From assembly GCA_963931865.1 (NCBI GenBank), contig OZ007508.1, positions 16,355,104 to 16,419,103 on the forward strand: 64,000 bases of DNA, read 5' to 3'. The notes beneath the pieces are model-generated. The model had not been told where the DNA came from. It made no database searches and saw only the letters and a list, made by a program, of their open reading frames with translations. The translations under genes were made by a program, and so were the position numbers. Positions within the stretch are counted from its first letter, which is position 1; each line of letters begins with the position of its first letter. Shown piece by piece: positions 1-13,528 of this stretch. This DNA comes from Axinella damicornis. Its lineage: Eukaryota > Porifera > Demospongiae > Axinellida > Axinellidae.

Positions 1-49
1 GTAGTGCAGGACCAACACTTATTAACATGTGTGTACATACGCAAAGCGG

Positions 50-145
50 GGTTAAGCCATCAGTTTGTCCGTCATCCTGTCTGTTTGGTGTGAAAAAAAA
101 ATCTCATGCTGTACATGGTTAAACGATGGCTTAATCCGACAATAA
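50..145. repeat. Short inverted-repeat element, dispersed family copy 1
   Basis: Ends GGGTTAAGCCATC and GATGGCTTAATCC are imperfect inverted repeats. The same layout (GGGTTAAGCAATCG ... CGATTGCTAAACCC, with an A-rich middle and flanking ACAATAA) recurs near 11533-11663, so it is a small MITE-like family. Confidence 0.55.
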
Positions 146-155
146 CATTGCAATC

Positions 156-157
<2 letters not shown>

Positions 158-190
<33 letters not shown>
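158..190. repeat. (dG)33 homopolymer
   Basis: An uninterrupted G run lies in the intron upstream of exon 1. It is one of many long G or C tracts in the window (see 520-559 and 630-652). Confidence 0.9.
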
Positions 191-191
<1 letters not shown>

Positions 192-274
192 ATGTTTCAG
201 CAATCCAGCGAGTCCACATTTCTAATCTGTACATGTATCTGAACAAGTGTTCTTCTCCCTCTTCTGGTCCATAG

Positions 275-326
275 TTTGGCATCACAAATACCTGAGCCGT
301 CTGTCATCCAACATCCCTGAGTCGTG
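275..326 (+). CDS. SLC9A: NHE exon 1 of window
   Basis: The acceptor TCCATAG ends at 274 and the donor GTGAGT starts at 327. The exon enters with two bases of a split codon and reads WHHKYLSRLSSNIPESC, ending TG so that Cys is completed by the next exon. The SSNIPESC stretch matches the conserved loop before the second membrane segment of NHEs. The start codon must be further upstream. Confidence 0.85.
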
Positions 327-518
327 GTGAGTGGAACCTCTAGTGTTTGACACTGCTTTTTTGTCTACCCGGCTCCAACCAAGGGCTGTTCAAAGCTGAG
401 CCCAGACACGGCCATGCTGTTTGTACCCTTCGGGTGCACCCCACCCACCTCCCCCCCCTGACCTAATACAAGTACTGCAAGACAATCACAATAAATAGTT
501 TCCCCCAAAACGGCCGGA

Positions 519-560
<42 letters not shown>

Positions 561-3500
561 ACAAATTGACCAGATCAAAGAACTTAATGCATTCCAATCA
601 CCACATCAAAGGATAATAGGCCAGGAAATGGGGGGGGGGGGGGGGGGGGGGGCACCCCTCTGCCCCCTTTGGGGGCACTGTTATACTTGGCAGACCAGTC
701 TGCTTGTGACCTTACCGTCCTCTCCCCACAGTATGCTGATTGTTGTGGGAGTACATGTCGGTGGGATTATTCTGTAAGTTCACTGGTGCTAGAGCTGATT
801 GCCTGGTTGGTTGTTCACTGTAGCCGTTACATGTACACGTGGCAGTTCCTAACCCTGACAAACTGTTGCAGCGAGATGGACCCCCTAGTACACTACTACC
901 CCTTCTTCATACTAGTTATCCCCCATATGCCCATCCTGTGGTGTAAATTTGATCCCCCCCCCCCATCCGTGGGTATAATTTGGTCCCCTAGTCAGGGGTG
1001 TATTTTGGGATACCAGTACTTGGAATTCTCTCTGCTCAACTTTGTAGTGCCGGCTTCTACATAAACATCTGCAATAGGAATTTGGACCCTCCATTTCGCT
1101 TCACCCCGAATCTCTTCTTCCTATTCCTGCTTCCGCCGTGAGTTCTAAGATGTGATGTAATGCTGCATCCCCCCCCCCCCCCCCACGCACACACACACCT
1201 TGGCATTTCATATTACTTATTATAAGTCCTGTGAAAATAAATATATATAGGCAATGGCACAAACTAGCTGTTCTATTTCCTGCATCTATAGTGTTTTGGT
1301 TAGCAATTTTTGACCCTTAGAATCATCTCAGAGGATCAAAGTTTAGCACCCTCAGACCCGTGTAACCCCTGTAAGGTGTAGTAGCACATGCCGTTTGTAA
1401 CCCCTGAAATTATACACTGTAAAATGTGGTTGGTAGGTGACTTTCTCAAGATCTCTCTTGTGCTGTACCAACAGGATTGTGTTGGAGTCTGGGTACTTCC
1501 TCGAAACCAGAGCATTTTTCGAAAACTTGTCGACGATTCTTGTTCACGCTGTGATCGTAAGTTGAACAAGTGCATGTATATAGTCCACAGTAATTGCTGT
1601 ATACATAGATAGTGTGCATTACCTTATTGTGTGTTTTCTATTTCAAGTACTTTAATCGTTTGTATTTCCGTTCCCCCAGGGTACTATGTGGAATGCATTT
1701 GCTCTAGGTGAGCTATTTATATGTTGTGAACTGATTTGAAACTTGATAAATTGGCTACCAGTTTATATACCGGTGATCCTGGCCTGTAAACTAGTTTGGC
1801 CGGCTTTGTACATACGCAGTGAAGTTGTCCGGTTTATAATACAAGGCTGGATAGTTTTACCTAATTATAGTGGTTTTACAAGCAGGACAAGCGATCTAAT
1901 ATATTGCTGACTGAACAGGTGGCAAGTAAGATGAACAGTGTTCAAGTAGGACAAACAGCTTACAAGCTAACCGAACGGCTTACAACCAGGACGAATGGCC
2001 GTACAAGCAGGCTGAATGGCTTTCAATGCTAATGGCAAGAAAGGCGATGTCCAGCATGATTCTTGAGTTGGATGGTTTAGGGTTGAAATTGGGCTGTAGC
2101 GTACACACACATGCAAATGTTAGTGTAATACTTCCTAGTGTAATGCAACTTCTGTGTATTGCTGAAAGTTCCAGCAATTCTACTCCAGTGTACAAAGATT
2201 ATTAATCTTTCTATTTCACTAGGGTTTACCCTATATGGGCTGTTCCAGGCTGGTACTCTGCTGGTCGGGCTGGACGTTCAGTTCACTATTCCATCTGCTC
2301 TGCTGTTCGGGACGATCTGTTCGGCTGTCGACCCAGTAGCTGTGAGTCTGCACTATCACCCATACACAATGTCACTGTGTCACTATCACAGCAAATTAAT
2401 ATTGCTGGGATTGGTGAAGGTCCTAAGCAGAGTCTAAGTTGCTGTTGCTGGTAGAGTTGAGGCATCGTCTTGGCAACCAGACAAGGACCTTCACCATCAT
2501 TTCAATGATGTGTTACAAAGAGTGCTTGTATTATTACGTTGCCCTTTGTTCGCCAGGTTCTAGCTGTCTTTGATGAAATCCATGTCAACAAATTGTTGCA
2601 TATTCTGGTGTTTGGAGAATCATTGCTGAATGGTGAGGACGTGTGTATATGTGGACTGTTGCAGTTAGCAATGAAGAGCTTGCATGTTGTACAATTGTGC
2701 ATCCTGAAAGTCCCTGAATGAGTCCTCGTTCCTCAAAAAGCAACTTATTGGATACTTGCTGTAACACACTTGCTATCCGTGAGTGCCAGCTCACAACCTT
2801 GCACACGCTTGTTTGTACGCTCACTCATGGGATAGCATGTTTGCACACAGATGCACACGCTCCTGCTCCTGTGCACGCGCTCATACTCCATGTTGGTACA
2901 CACGTGACGTTTGCACAAGACACACACGCTCGTGCTCATGCACACGCGCTCGTGCTCATGCACACACGCTCGTACTCCCGCGCACGCAATAAGCATTGTG
3001 CATCCGTGCTGGTGCATGCACAACGTGCTCTCGCAAGCACTTAATATGCAGGTACGTACTCACGAGACACTTCAAACATTCATTCAAGGACTTTTGGGAC
3101 GTACGTAGTGTAGGTAGCAATAATTGTTTGATCCTGTGATGTTTCCTCTGGTGCAAGGTGTATAATCTGTAAGCTATGCGTACTCTGATTGCCCAGTAAA
3201 AACCTCTTTTGTTGCTTCGTATTCAGATGCTGTGACTATTGTGCTGTTCCAAGTGCTGGGAGCGTTTGCCAATAGGCCACTAGACGCTGTCGTGAATGGA
3301 GCTGACCCGACAATTGGAGTGAATGATGTAAGTCTTACCTTTAGTTGTGTATGTTGTGTGTGTTTGGGGTGGAGGGGGGGAGGGGGGAGGGGGAGGGGGA
3401 GGGGGAGGGGAGGATTCAATGGAATGGAGTGTGTGTGCATGGTGACTTCTTACGTGGTGCTACCATTTTTAGGGGGGAGGGGAGGGGGGGAGGATTCAAT

Positions 3501-6500
3501 CGAATGGAGTGTGTGTGCATGGTGACTTCTTGCGTGGTGCTGCTACTTTTAGTTCAGTATGTATGCCTGTTTTCTCCTTCCCTGTGTGTGTGTAGGTCTT
3601 CCTTGGCATTGGTCAGTTTGTAGTGGTGGTCATTGCCAGTGTCATCATCGGTGTCTTGGTGGGTATGGTAGCGGCCCTGTTCACCCGGTTTTCAGAGCAC
3701 GTCCACGGTGAGTACAGATACAAAAGTAAGCACTTGAATTAGCCTAAACTGGGCAAAAGCACAAAGGTTTCTCACACACAAAATAGTGTAGCATTGCAGA
3801 GGATACGTTACTTCTAAGGTAAGTCAAACATGCTATGGTATAGAATTTCAATACCTGATAAAGGTATCGGGACTGATACCGGTATCGGTGGAACGCATGA
3901 AGAAAGATGTTGGGGTCAACCAGTGTGATGTGTTGGCTTCGCCAAGATCCATCGTAACAGCTACATGTTACAGGGTGTAATTGCCTGGTGACAGAATGGA
4001 GCTTGTTGTGTCTGTTGCTTATAATATAGTGTACTGTATTTTGAATCTGTTTCGATTGTGACCCCTGTCGATCTGTTTCGATTATGTCCCGTGTAGTTCT
4101 GGAGCCGATCATCATCCTGGCCATGGGCTACCTCTCCTACATTTTGGCAGACATGTTTGACTTCTCAGGAATTGTGAGGTACATCAAGTTGGTCGCTTAC
4201 CTCGTAAGACCTCATAAGCTATTCTCATATAGCTGAATGGTATGTGGGTGCTTGCAGTAACTGCTTGTGGGTGTGGTGTGGGAGGAGCTTGATCTGTACG
4301 CCCGCTGTAATTAGTAGCAACTGTCTAGATCACATTTGTAGCGGAGGACATAGTTGGCGAGGGGATGCTTGTGTGGGAAAGTTTTGCTCGAAGGACCATG
4401 TGAACCGAATTACTTTCGTTTGACCGTCACTTGTGACTGAGTGTATGTACGAAATTAATATAGCTTCGCTCATTTAGCTCCTGCCCCCTTATTGCATCAA
4501 TGTGAGTCCAGCGCCGGTAAGCTCTCAGATGCCCTCCCGAGTTCTTGCCTCTCTCACTGCGCCTGTACGAGTGCATGCACTACTCTGGCGCACCAACAGC
4601 CTTGTGTATAGCATCTCTGTTGAACAGCATTAGAACTGGGTCCAGACGTACTTCTCTAAAAGGAGATGCCGCACGGTTTACGTGGCCCTCGAGAACACGG
4701 TCAAGAAGTACACTGTACGAAGGCCGCATGTGTCAATAGTGTAGTGCCGCGCCCAACTTCTTTTTTGTCACTGACAGACAGACACACTGACACTCACATG
4801 CAGAAATCTTAATGTATTAGTGTCACTGTGTGGTTTACTCATTAGAATTTCATTTTCTTTGCCTCTGCAGTTTAATAGGCTGTGCCATAGTGATGAAGCA
4901 TTATGCTGAGGTAAACATCTCGAGAAAGTCACAGACAACAATCAAATATTCCTTGAAGGTACTCAGGTGAGCTATGCATATTAGTTAGCAGTTTTACGTA
5001 CTTCAGAGGGTTCATAAAAATGGGCAGATCTGTGACATGCTCTGACTATGTGTACATGTACTTCACACACATATGCAGTTCTGTGAGTGAGGCGGTCATT
5101 TTCTTGTTCCTGGGGATCTCCCTCTATGATGTTGCTGTGCAGAATTGGGACACTGGTCTTGTGCTCTGGACGCTTGTCTTCGCGCTAATCTTCAGACCGA
5201 TTGGTAAGACCGACTCTCTACACGTGGTTACTGCATGAAGCCATATGAGGTGAAAGTGCCAACATCTGGTTTAATGTCCATAATGCGCATAGTCTGCCGC
5301 TATATTTTCTTCTCAGAAAATATACACCTGAAATAGTGTACCGCAAGTCTCGTGCAATATGGCACTCCGGGAGAGGTCTTGAAGCAAAGATAGCACTGAG
5401 CTTCGCCTCATGCTGCATACGCCTCTTGACCCACCCCCCACCCCTCATGCAATGAAGTACTCTCTGTAAAGTAGTATGTGTACTACTTACGTGATCAGAA
5501 AGGTTGTCCTGCAGCTGGGGTATAGTATCCTGCAACAGGAGTATAGTATCCTGCGGCAGGAGTGTGGTATCCTGTGACAGGAGTATAGTATCCTGCAACA
5601 GGAGTATAGTATCCTGCAACAGGAGTATAGTATCCTGCAACAGGAGTATAGTATCCTGCAACAGGAGTATAGTATCCTGCAACAGGAGTATAGTATCCTG
5701 CAACAAGAGTATAGTGTCCTGCAACAGGAGTATAGTATCCTGGGCATATCGTGATACCTAATCGGTATCTTGATACCAACTCGTACTTTCTTAAGTAGGG
5801 TTGCGAGAATGAAAACACCATGGGACGATTATCATCCAAAATATTATGACGATTATCACTACCTCGAAAGGGCCCCCCATAGAGCTCGGTCCAGGCAAAC
5901 ATAAGACATATTGCTGTTCTGTGCAATTTAAGAATTTGCGCAATCTCGAGATTGCACAGCGCATTCTCGGAATCCCGAAATTGTGTGCCAATCTCGAGAT
6001 TGCACAAACAATCCTGAGATTGTGCAATACGTTTGCGCAATACGTTTGCGCAATCTCAACGTACGTATTGCGCAATCTTCGAACGGAAACCATTTTACCA
6101 TTTTACAAGCGGTCTCCTGCTGCAGAGGTGACATAATGTGATCTGCTACTTGTCGTCTATCGATCAGCAGCGGGAGGTTTTTGAGAGATTTTGTTTGGAG
6201 CGATTCGGGGAGAATGGCTGCCAAACCAGCAAGACCATAGCACGTGAGAAGGGCCAGAAGATTATCCACAGACTACGGAACGACCCCATAGCAGTTACCT
6301 ATGGTTCCTGATTCAAGTTTTGGGTGAAACAGCTACAGCGGGGGTTTAGTCAGGAATTTCAAGATTGCGCAATCTTGTCACTGCGCAATCTCAAGATTGT
6401 GCAGTGTTGCTGCGCAATCTCAAGATTGGCACGCAATTTCGGGATTCCGAGAATGCGCAGCGCAATCTTGAGATTGCACAATTTCCTAAATTGCGCGGAA

Positions 6501-7134
6501 CATTGCCATGGTCCAGGCCTGCAGTTGGTCGATGCCACCACCTCCATTCGGAACTGGAGATCGTATTCCAGCCAAGTGAACTGGCTGGACGCTTTCTCCT
6601 GGAGGCGGTGCACGGTGTGCAGGTGAGCCACCATGCAGGGGACCATCTCTGGAGACTTCTTAGATAGAACGGCCATGTAGAGCGAGAAGCAGCGTGACTA
6701 CGTTAGGATGTCTGTCACCCGCTTTTGCGACTTCTGCTGCTGTTGCGCCTGGAATTGGCTGAAGCCCCCGACCAGACTCTCCTGGAGAGAGGTTGACGGT
6801 CTCCCTTGCTCTGCTAGTCGCAGAGAGCGAGGAGTGGGTAGGAACTCCTCCATGTCAACGTACTCGAGGTTCCACACCTTCTCCACCAGTTTCATGGGCA
6901 GTGTCGGCAAACCCTTGGCCACTAGGTAATCTGTATGCTCCATCGACCCCGGAAGAGGTGCCAGAAGGGGAATAATGGAAGCAAAGGGGTTTGACCCCTC
7001 AGCTCCTGTCTCCGGCGGATGCCGAGGTGTTTCCTCCACTGTGGCCAACCCCAAGCCTCCTATCATCGTTGGTGATTACAACAAGCCAAGCTTGCCGGAC
7101 ATACCTATGGGTGGGAGACCTGGGCAACCGCTGT

Positions 7135-7165
<31 letters not shown>

Positions 7166-10100
7166 TCCACAGTCTAACCCTATCCCACCTCACCCGACCC
7201 ATCTTTCCTACCTATGTGCCACATAAGTTAGGCTCAGCTGGTATTGGCTGGCATTAGGAGTGGCGAGACTCAGGTAACTATGTCACAGGGAACTGAGAGC
7301 TTTATATCGATCGAAGGGTGCTTATCGAGGCGAACTGAGGATCGCGCCCCCTCAGCAAACCGCTTGACTATTTTTTTAAAGCAACTACATACCATATGCC
7401 GCCTGCGCCCCTCGTTCCCACTCACCGTGCTCTGTCCCGCTGCTCTCTCTCTGGCTGCCTCCGGTCCAGCGGAGCCACCGAGCTGTACCACTAGACGCTG
7501 GCCTACTCCCCCGCTCTGAGAGGGCCCTGTTGAGTAGCCGCTACACTACCCCCCACCCCCCGATCGCTGCCAGCTCCACCTCCGGGAACTCCATCCCCGA
7601 CCTCGTCGCCCCTGTCTCCTCATCACACACATGAACGGACCCGATTGAGACAACTGGCTTCTGGTAGATGTCAGCTATACAGAACACAACTGGCTTCAAA
7701 CAGAATGCATCTGGCCTCTGGTAGATGCTAGCTAACTCTGCACAGCGACCTCGTGGCCTAGCGTAACCTCGCGCATGCACTATACTGCTTGACTCTGCCT
7801 AGCGCCTGCACACCACTAACAACAACACTACACGTTAACCAGTTAAACCTTATGTACTGAAAGGCAAGTACGTACGTATGTATCTACATCAGCAGTTATT
7901 GCCAGTCACTGTAAACCTTGTTAGGCATTGCCCAGCCCTAATATTAGACTGAAGGCTGACTGCTTGTTTGCCAGCACAGTCCGGCAATCAGTTAATCTCA
8001 CTTTCTATCTCATCTTGTAAACCGTTTTTTCTGAAAGGACCACTAAACAGGGGTCTTTCTTCCAAAACCCTGCTTTGGCAACTGAGAGAGTAGCACCTGA
8101 TGTGGATTCTCTTCAATGTAATATGTTATATGTATGCATGTGAATTTTTTGGAAGAGGAAAGAGTTGGTGCAGTTGGCTGCACGCTTCTGGTGGCCCTGT
8201 TTGTTCAGTCTCATTTCCGGTCTTGGTTTGGTCTCATTGTCAACTTTGCCACATCTGCACTGTAGGGAGAGAGTACAGTGATCAACTTATCCAGAGATAT
8301 TTTATTTTGTTTGGAAGTCCTTTAATTATTGAAATATATTCAACATCACAGCACCAGGTGAACCAGGAGCTCCAGTCAGCATTGGTACTCCACAGCAGCC
8401 AAACAAAAGTGATGGTACTGTAGGATATTTGGAATCAGCTTGCAAAACTGCTGAAGAAATGTTGTCCACTCGTGGAATTGTACCTGCTTTTTTCCATCAA
8501 GAGTTCTGATCACTTGGGATTTATTGCATCCAGTAACTCGATTCCTTTATTACTCGAATGGTAATTCCTCCTGTAGGCATTCCATGGCAGTAGGAGTGTG
8601 TGAGATATCGGTAGTCTTCATTTTTGTCAACAGGTTAATTGCCCTTTCGGAAGGGTTAAGTAGCCCTCAAACTGGGGAGGCACTAGCTAGAGCACACAAG
8701 AATGTAGACCACTGTGCAGGACACTTGTACAGATCACATCAATCCAAAGAAGTGATCAGGTGCAAATTTGTGTGACCGACCAGCATGAACGACAGTTCTG
8801 CTGCCCTGTGTCTCCCTGTCATGACTCTCCACTGCTGTTTCATTGCAATACGCGCGAGACATTTTGTGACGTCACGCGCGCACGGAATTTTTGCGTAACA
8901 ACGTATTCTAGCGTTAGCAACGCGGGTTATAGGTCCACTTATACATTCCTTTTGGCCAATTAGCAGCTATTATAGCATAATATCCACGTGACATGGAAGT
9001 TGCCAATGCAGCATATCCGGCGAGATTCCGTTCACTGGTTTTGGGCTTACGGAGCCACGTGCTCGGGAAAGGAAGCGTCTATTCTGGCTAGCCGTCAAAT
9101 TCGCTGCTGTTTTCGAAGCGCTCTCAAGAAACTTCAGAGGCAGTACTACGAAGTAGTCGTGGAAAGAAGTGTCAACTTATTTTTCTACGCGGAGAACTGA
9201 CGGGTTGAAAACGGCAACTATTTTGAACAAGATATTTACAAGGTATGGCGGCTTGATTTGGTAGCTTACTATTGATTTGGCATGCTATCCGGTAACTAGT
9301 GCTAGTTGTTTGGATGTCAGTTGTTATTTACGAAGCTTTATGATGTGTGTGGTCAATGTGATAGATAGCTACATGAAGTGAGACTGGGTAGCTGGTGCCA
9401 TGTGACCAGACTACTCCTCCCTTACTCCTCCCTTGGCCTCTTCCTCGTCCCAGGTTGTAACACCAGGTTTTGTGGGGAGATTTGCAGGTGGTGCTGCTCT
9501 ACTACACTCTTAAGTCGATCGACTCTGTTGTGGATTATGTTGCGGTAGGAGAGTTCTATTTTGTTGAAGGTGGCATGAATGCTCTCCGCGCCCTGCTCTC
9601 CCATCATTCCGGGTGTTGTCCCCCATTTTCGGATCCATGGTATGGTGTGCTCCTCCAGAAAGTGCATCTTGGGCAGAATGGATGCATGAGGAAACTCGCG
9701 CCGGTAGAATACCATGAATGCTTTGATGTTCTTTTCTGGAAAAAAGGTATAATATTTATAAGTTTTAAGTTGAACCTCAAACTGTTGACACTTACCAAGC
9801 TGGTCGATCTCACAGGGTGAGAGTGTGGAGCTGTTGTACAGAGTGTGGCAGCCTGAAAATAGTGAGAAGAGTTCCTTGAAGGTCAGGTAGATCACCTCAG
9901 CCTGGTCACGAACTTCCTGAGATGTTAGTTGCTGTGCTGTCTCTACCACAGAGTAGCACATACTATCCAAGTTCGCTGGCTGGAAAGAAGAAGAAAGCTA
10001 AAGTAAGTGAGGCAGTACAGGGTGTAAGTGATTGTGCTTAACCTGTAGGCACTTGTGAACGTGGTTCCCCACGAACGTGCCACCGTAGTAAGCCTGCCTC

Positions 10101-13100
10101 GCCACTTTGAATTCTTGTAGGGCAGAATCCAGTGCTTTGCTAAAGGGGCCATCCTGTAATTTGAAGCCCTTGCTTATCTTCGCCTCCATCTCCTTCACTT
10201 GTTTCTCCTATAGATAGCAGACATTAACGATGATTGTACATGTACTCCACAGTATAAGTATATTGTGAATATTAGCTTATTCTGTCCAGTGCAGTTGTCA
10301 GCATGCAACTGGACTTCGCCTTCTCCACAGCCATACTTATCCATAAATGAGACTTACCGTACGATTGGCCCCCTTTCCAGGATTTTCAGCTTCATCAATT
10401 AGGTAGTTGACTTGCTCTGACTTTCCTTCACACACAACACCAACGGTCCCACTCTTGTAGTGTATGCTGGGCCAGTCTGTTGAGAATTGAAGGGAAAGTG
10501 AACTTGCTGTGCAAAGTCTAACGAACGAGTAGTGCATCTTGCTTCTCAACATGTGCAGACCAATTGTTTTTTCTGCTTCCTTGCACTCTTCACAGTAGTA
10601 GTGCCTTGCGGTCTTGGCTAGTTTGCCTTGCAGTCTTGGCTAGTTTGCCTTGCAGTCTTGGCTAGTTTGTCAATTTCTGTTCCCTGTTGTTGCTGGGCTC
10701 GAAACTGCTCCCACAGGTAATTCTAAGCGTATAGCTTTATCAAGTTCTGTAGTTATACATGTGATGAGAGGAATGCCTTGCAGGGATGGTTCACAAACTG
10801 TGGACAAAGTCGCGTCCCGGGGCAGTGGTGCAGGAAGGCAGAAAATATTGCCGACGCTTGGCCTGTTTGTGGCCTGTTGTGTTGTTGGGTAAGTATTGAA
10901 TGTGGAAATGTGGGCCTTGGTGGGTCAAGGAAGTCAATGGTGATCTGTGAGTGTTGAAAAGTGAAGTATTGAATGTGGAAATGTGGGCCTTGGTGGGTCA
11001 AGGAAGTCAATGGTGATCTGTGAGTGTTGAAAAGTGAAGTATTGAATGTGGAAATGTGGGCCTTGGTGGGTCAAGGAAGTCAATCGTAATCTGTGAGTGT
11101 TGAAAAGAATGTGGAAACGTGGGCCTTGGTGGGTCCAGGAAGTCAATGGTAATCTGTGAGTGTTGAAAAGTGAAGTATTGAATGTGGAAACGTGGGCCTT
11201 GGTGGGTCAAGGAAATCAGTGGTAATCTGTGAGTGTTGAAAAGTGAAGTATTGAATGTGGAAACGTGGGCCTTGGTGGGTCAAGGAAGTCAATGGTAATC
11301 TGTGAGTGTTGAAAAGAATGTGGAAACGTGGGCCTTGGTGGGTCCAGGAAGTCAATGGTAATCTGTGAGTGTTGAAAAGTGAAGTATTGAATGTGGAAAC
11401 GTGGGCCTTGGTGGGTCAAGGAAATCAGTGGTAATCTATGAGTGTAACCGGAGAAAGAATGTCAAATGTTATCACCTGGTGGCAAGAGGAGGATGTCTTT
11501 GTTTTTGTTACCCTGCACGCACATGCACGAAGCAGGGTTAAGCAATCGGTTTTTTCCGTCTATCCTTCTGTTGTCTGTCATCTGTCTGTCCAGTGAATAA
11601 AAAAAAGAAAATGCACTATCTATATAATTATAGGCTTAAACGATTGCTAAACCCGACAATAATATTCCAATCCAAATTTATCAGGATTGAAGGGATGAAT
11701 ACCAGTTTTGGCAAAGCCGGATATCAGGTTTTTGGTTGAATGGCTTTATAATCAGCGTCTGTCTACCTGATAGCGACCAAAGTGCTTAATTCCATTCTGT
11801 ACAGCTCCGGCTTTTTCTTGTTATACTATTGTGGAGTCCGCCATTTTAATATGGTCAGCAACTAAAAATACGGGCGTACACGGGCTCTGGCGTGTGTTCA
11901 TGCTGAATCCATGTCAGTGCAGTACAGTATGGATCTTAGACTAGATGACGTGCAGAGTAAGTAAAAATTTATGAATGCACTCTAGTTTTTACTTTTGTTA
12001 CCCATGAGGGGTTTACCATCTGTGGCAGTCCCGGGTAGAAAACGAACATTATTCTGTCTCCATCAAAATTGAGTTTATTGCACCGATCGAAAGGAATAGG
12101 CATCCTGCGTACTGTGTGCGAATGTGAGCGGTATCCATTGATACCACTGATACCACATGATGCTAATATGCGCGCTAACGTGATCGACTTCTCGGTCGGC
12201 TGTGTTATCTCCTTCCATCGTTGTTACCATTTCTCCCTGCTGGCATTGTGGTACTCTTGGGATTTTTGCTACCTCCTTGCTCTTTCATTTCTTCCTCTAA
12301 GTGTTGTTGTGTTTCCTCCAGGGCCAGCAGCTCAATCTCAGTGGCATTTCCTGACTGATGACTGAGATTCATGATGGCCTGATTCCGAGATAATTGCTCC
12401 TTGAGGTGCTTGCGTGAGTCGCAATAACCGGTCATACTTGGATGCAGAGCCACCTTCGGTCGGTGCTTTTGAATCCAGTCACTCGCAGCAGTAGAACCAT
12501 GCATGCTCCTTGCTCGTTCCCTCTGTACTCGGTTGCTATCCTCGTGAACTTTGGCTGAAAGAACAACCTGGCTCTATAGCTTCCTGCTTGGTGAACATTC
12601 GGCTGTGAGTTAGCATCAACGAACTCCAAGAATCAGCCATGACATGCTGTTTGGAATGGTTGGAGACCTGGAGACCCTGCTAGCCAACCCAGATGGACAC
12701 TATATACTTTTGCAAACTGATGTTAAAATGATTTGTCTCTGCAATTTGGTTCACTCCATTGTATTAAAGTCAATGATGTAGACATGATTGACTTGTTGTC
12801 TCCATACATGTATATCCATTTCATAAGATTGGTTTGTTTGTTGAGACCGATGCAACATGATTATTGCTTGTATACCTGGTGTAGAAAGTTTCTCAGATGG
12901 TCATGTTATCCTTTCCTGCTGATGCCCCTTGTGACAGATCTGTCTTCCAGCCTAGCATCTAGCATACCAATGATTGCGGCAATTCTGTGGTATAGTATTC
13001 TAAAGACTAGTGCAATAATATATTATATATTATGTTAAAATTTCATTAGTGTGAACACTATTCTTGCAAGCTGATGTAGAAATGATTGTCTCTGGACTTG

Positions 13101-13497
13101 CACCAGCCAAGTTCACTCCGTTGAATTGAAGTAGATGTGATTGACTCGTTGTCTCATAGAAGTCAGTCACCGACCGATGAATTCGGCTGTGCTTTCTTGG
13201 TAGCTCTGCCAATTGACTACGGTTGACCTGATCACAATGTTCTTCTGGAAAGCCATGTTGACCACGCTGATCTTCCCGTTGATGGTGTCTCCGTGATTGT
13301 GGCAACAGTATCGAAAGGAGACCTTAATTCTTCTGCATAACCAGCAACCCAGGTCGTCCTCCACGACATTCCCTCCTGTTGTTGCTCACCGTAATGGCTA
13401 GTCCACTGTAGAAGTGTACATAGAGGAGGCAACGGGAGTTGCTCCTTATACAAACCAGCTCGTCACAGTGCCAGGTGGAAGTGCAGGCTGTGTGTGT

Positions 13498-13528
<31 letters not shown>

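Noticed and set aside
2745..3044. His/Ala/Cys-rich ORFs in intron 7
   Set aside because: They arise from the CACGCTCGTGCTCATG array and would interrupt the well-supported splice from exon 7 to exon 8.
5218..5761. ORFs rich in QDTILLL, CCRILYS and YYTPVAG
   Set aside because: These are the open frames of the 21-bp minisatellite (length divisible by three).
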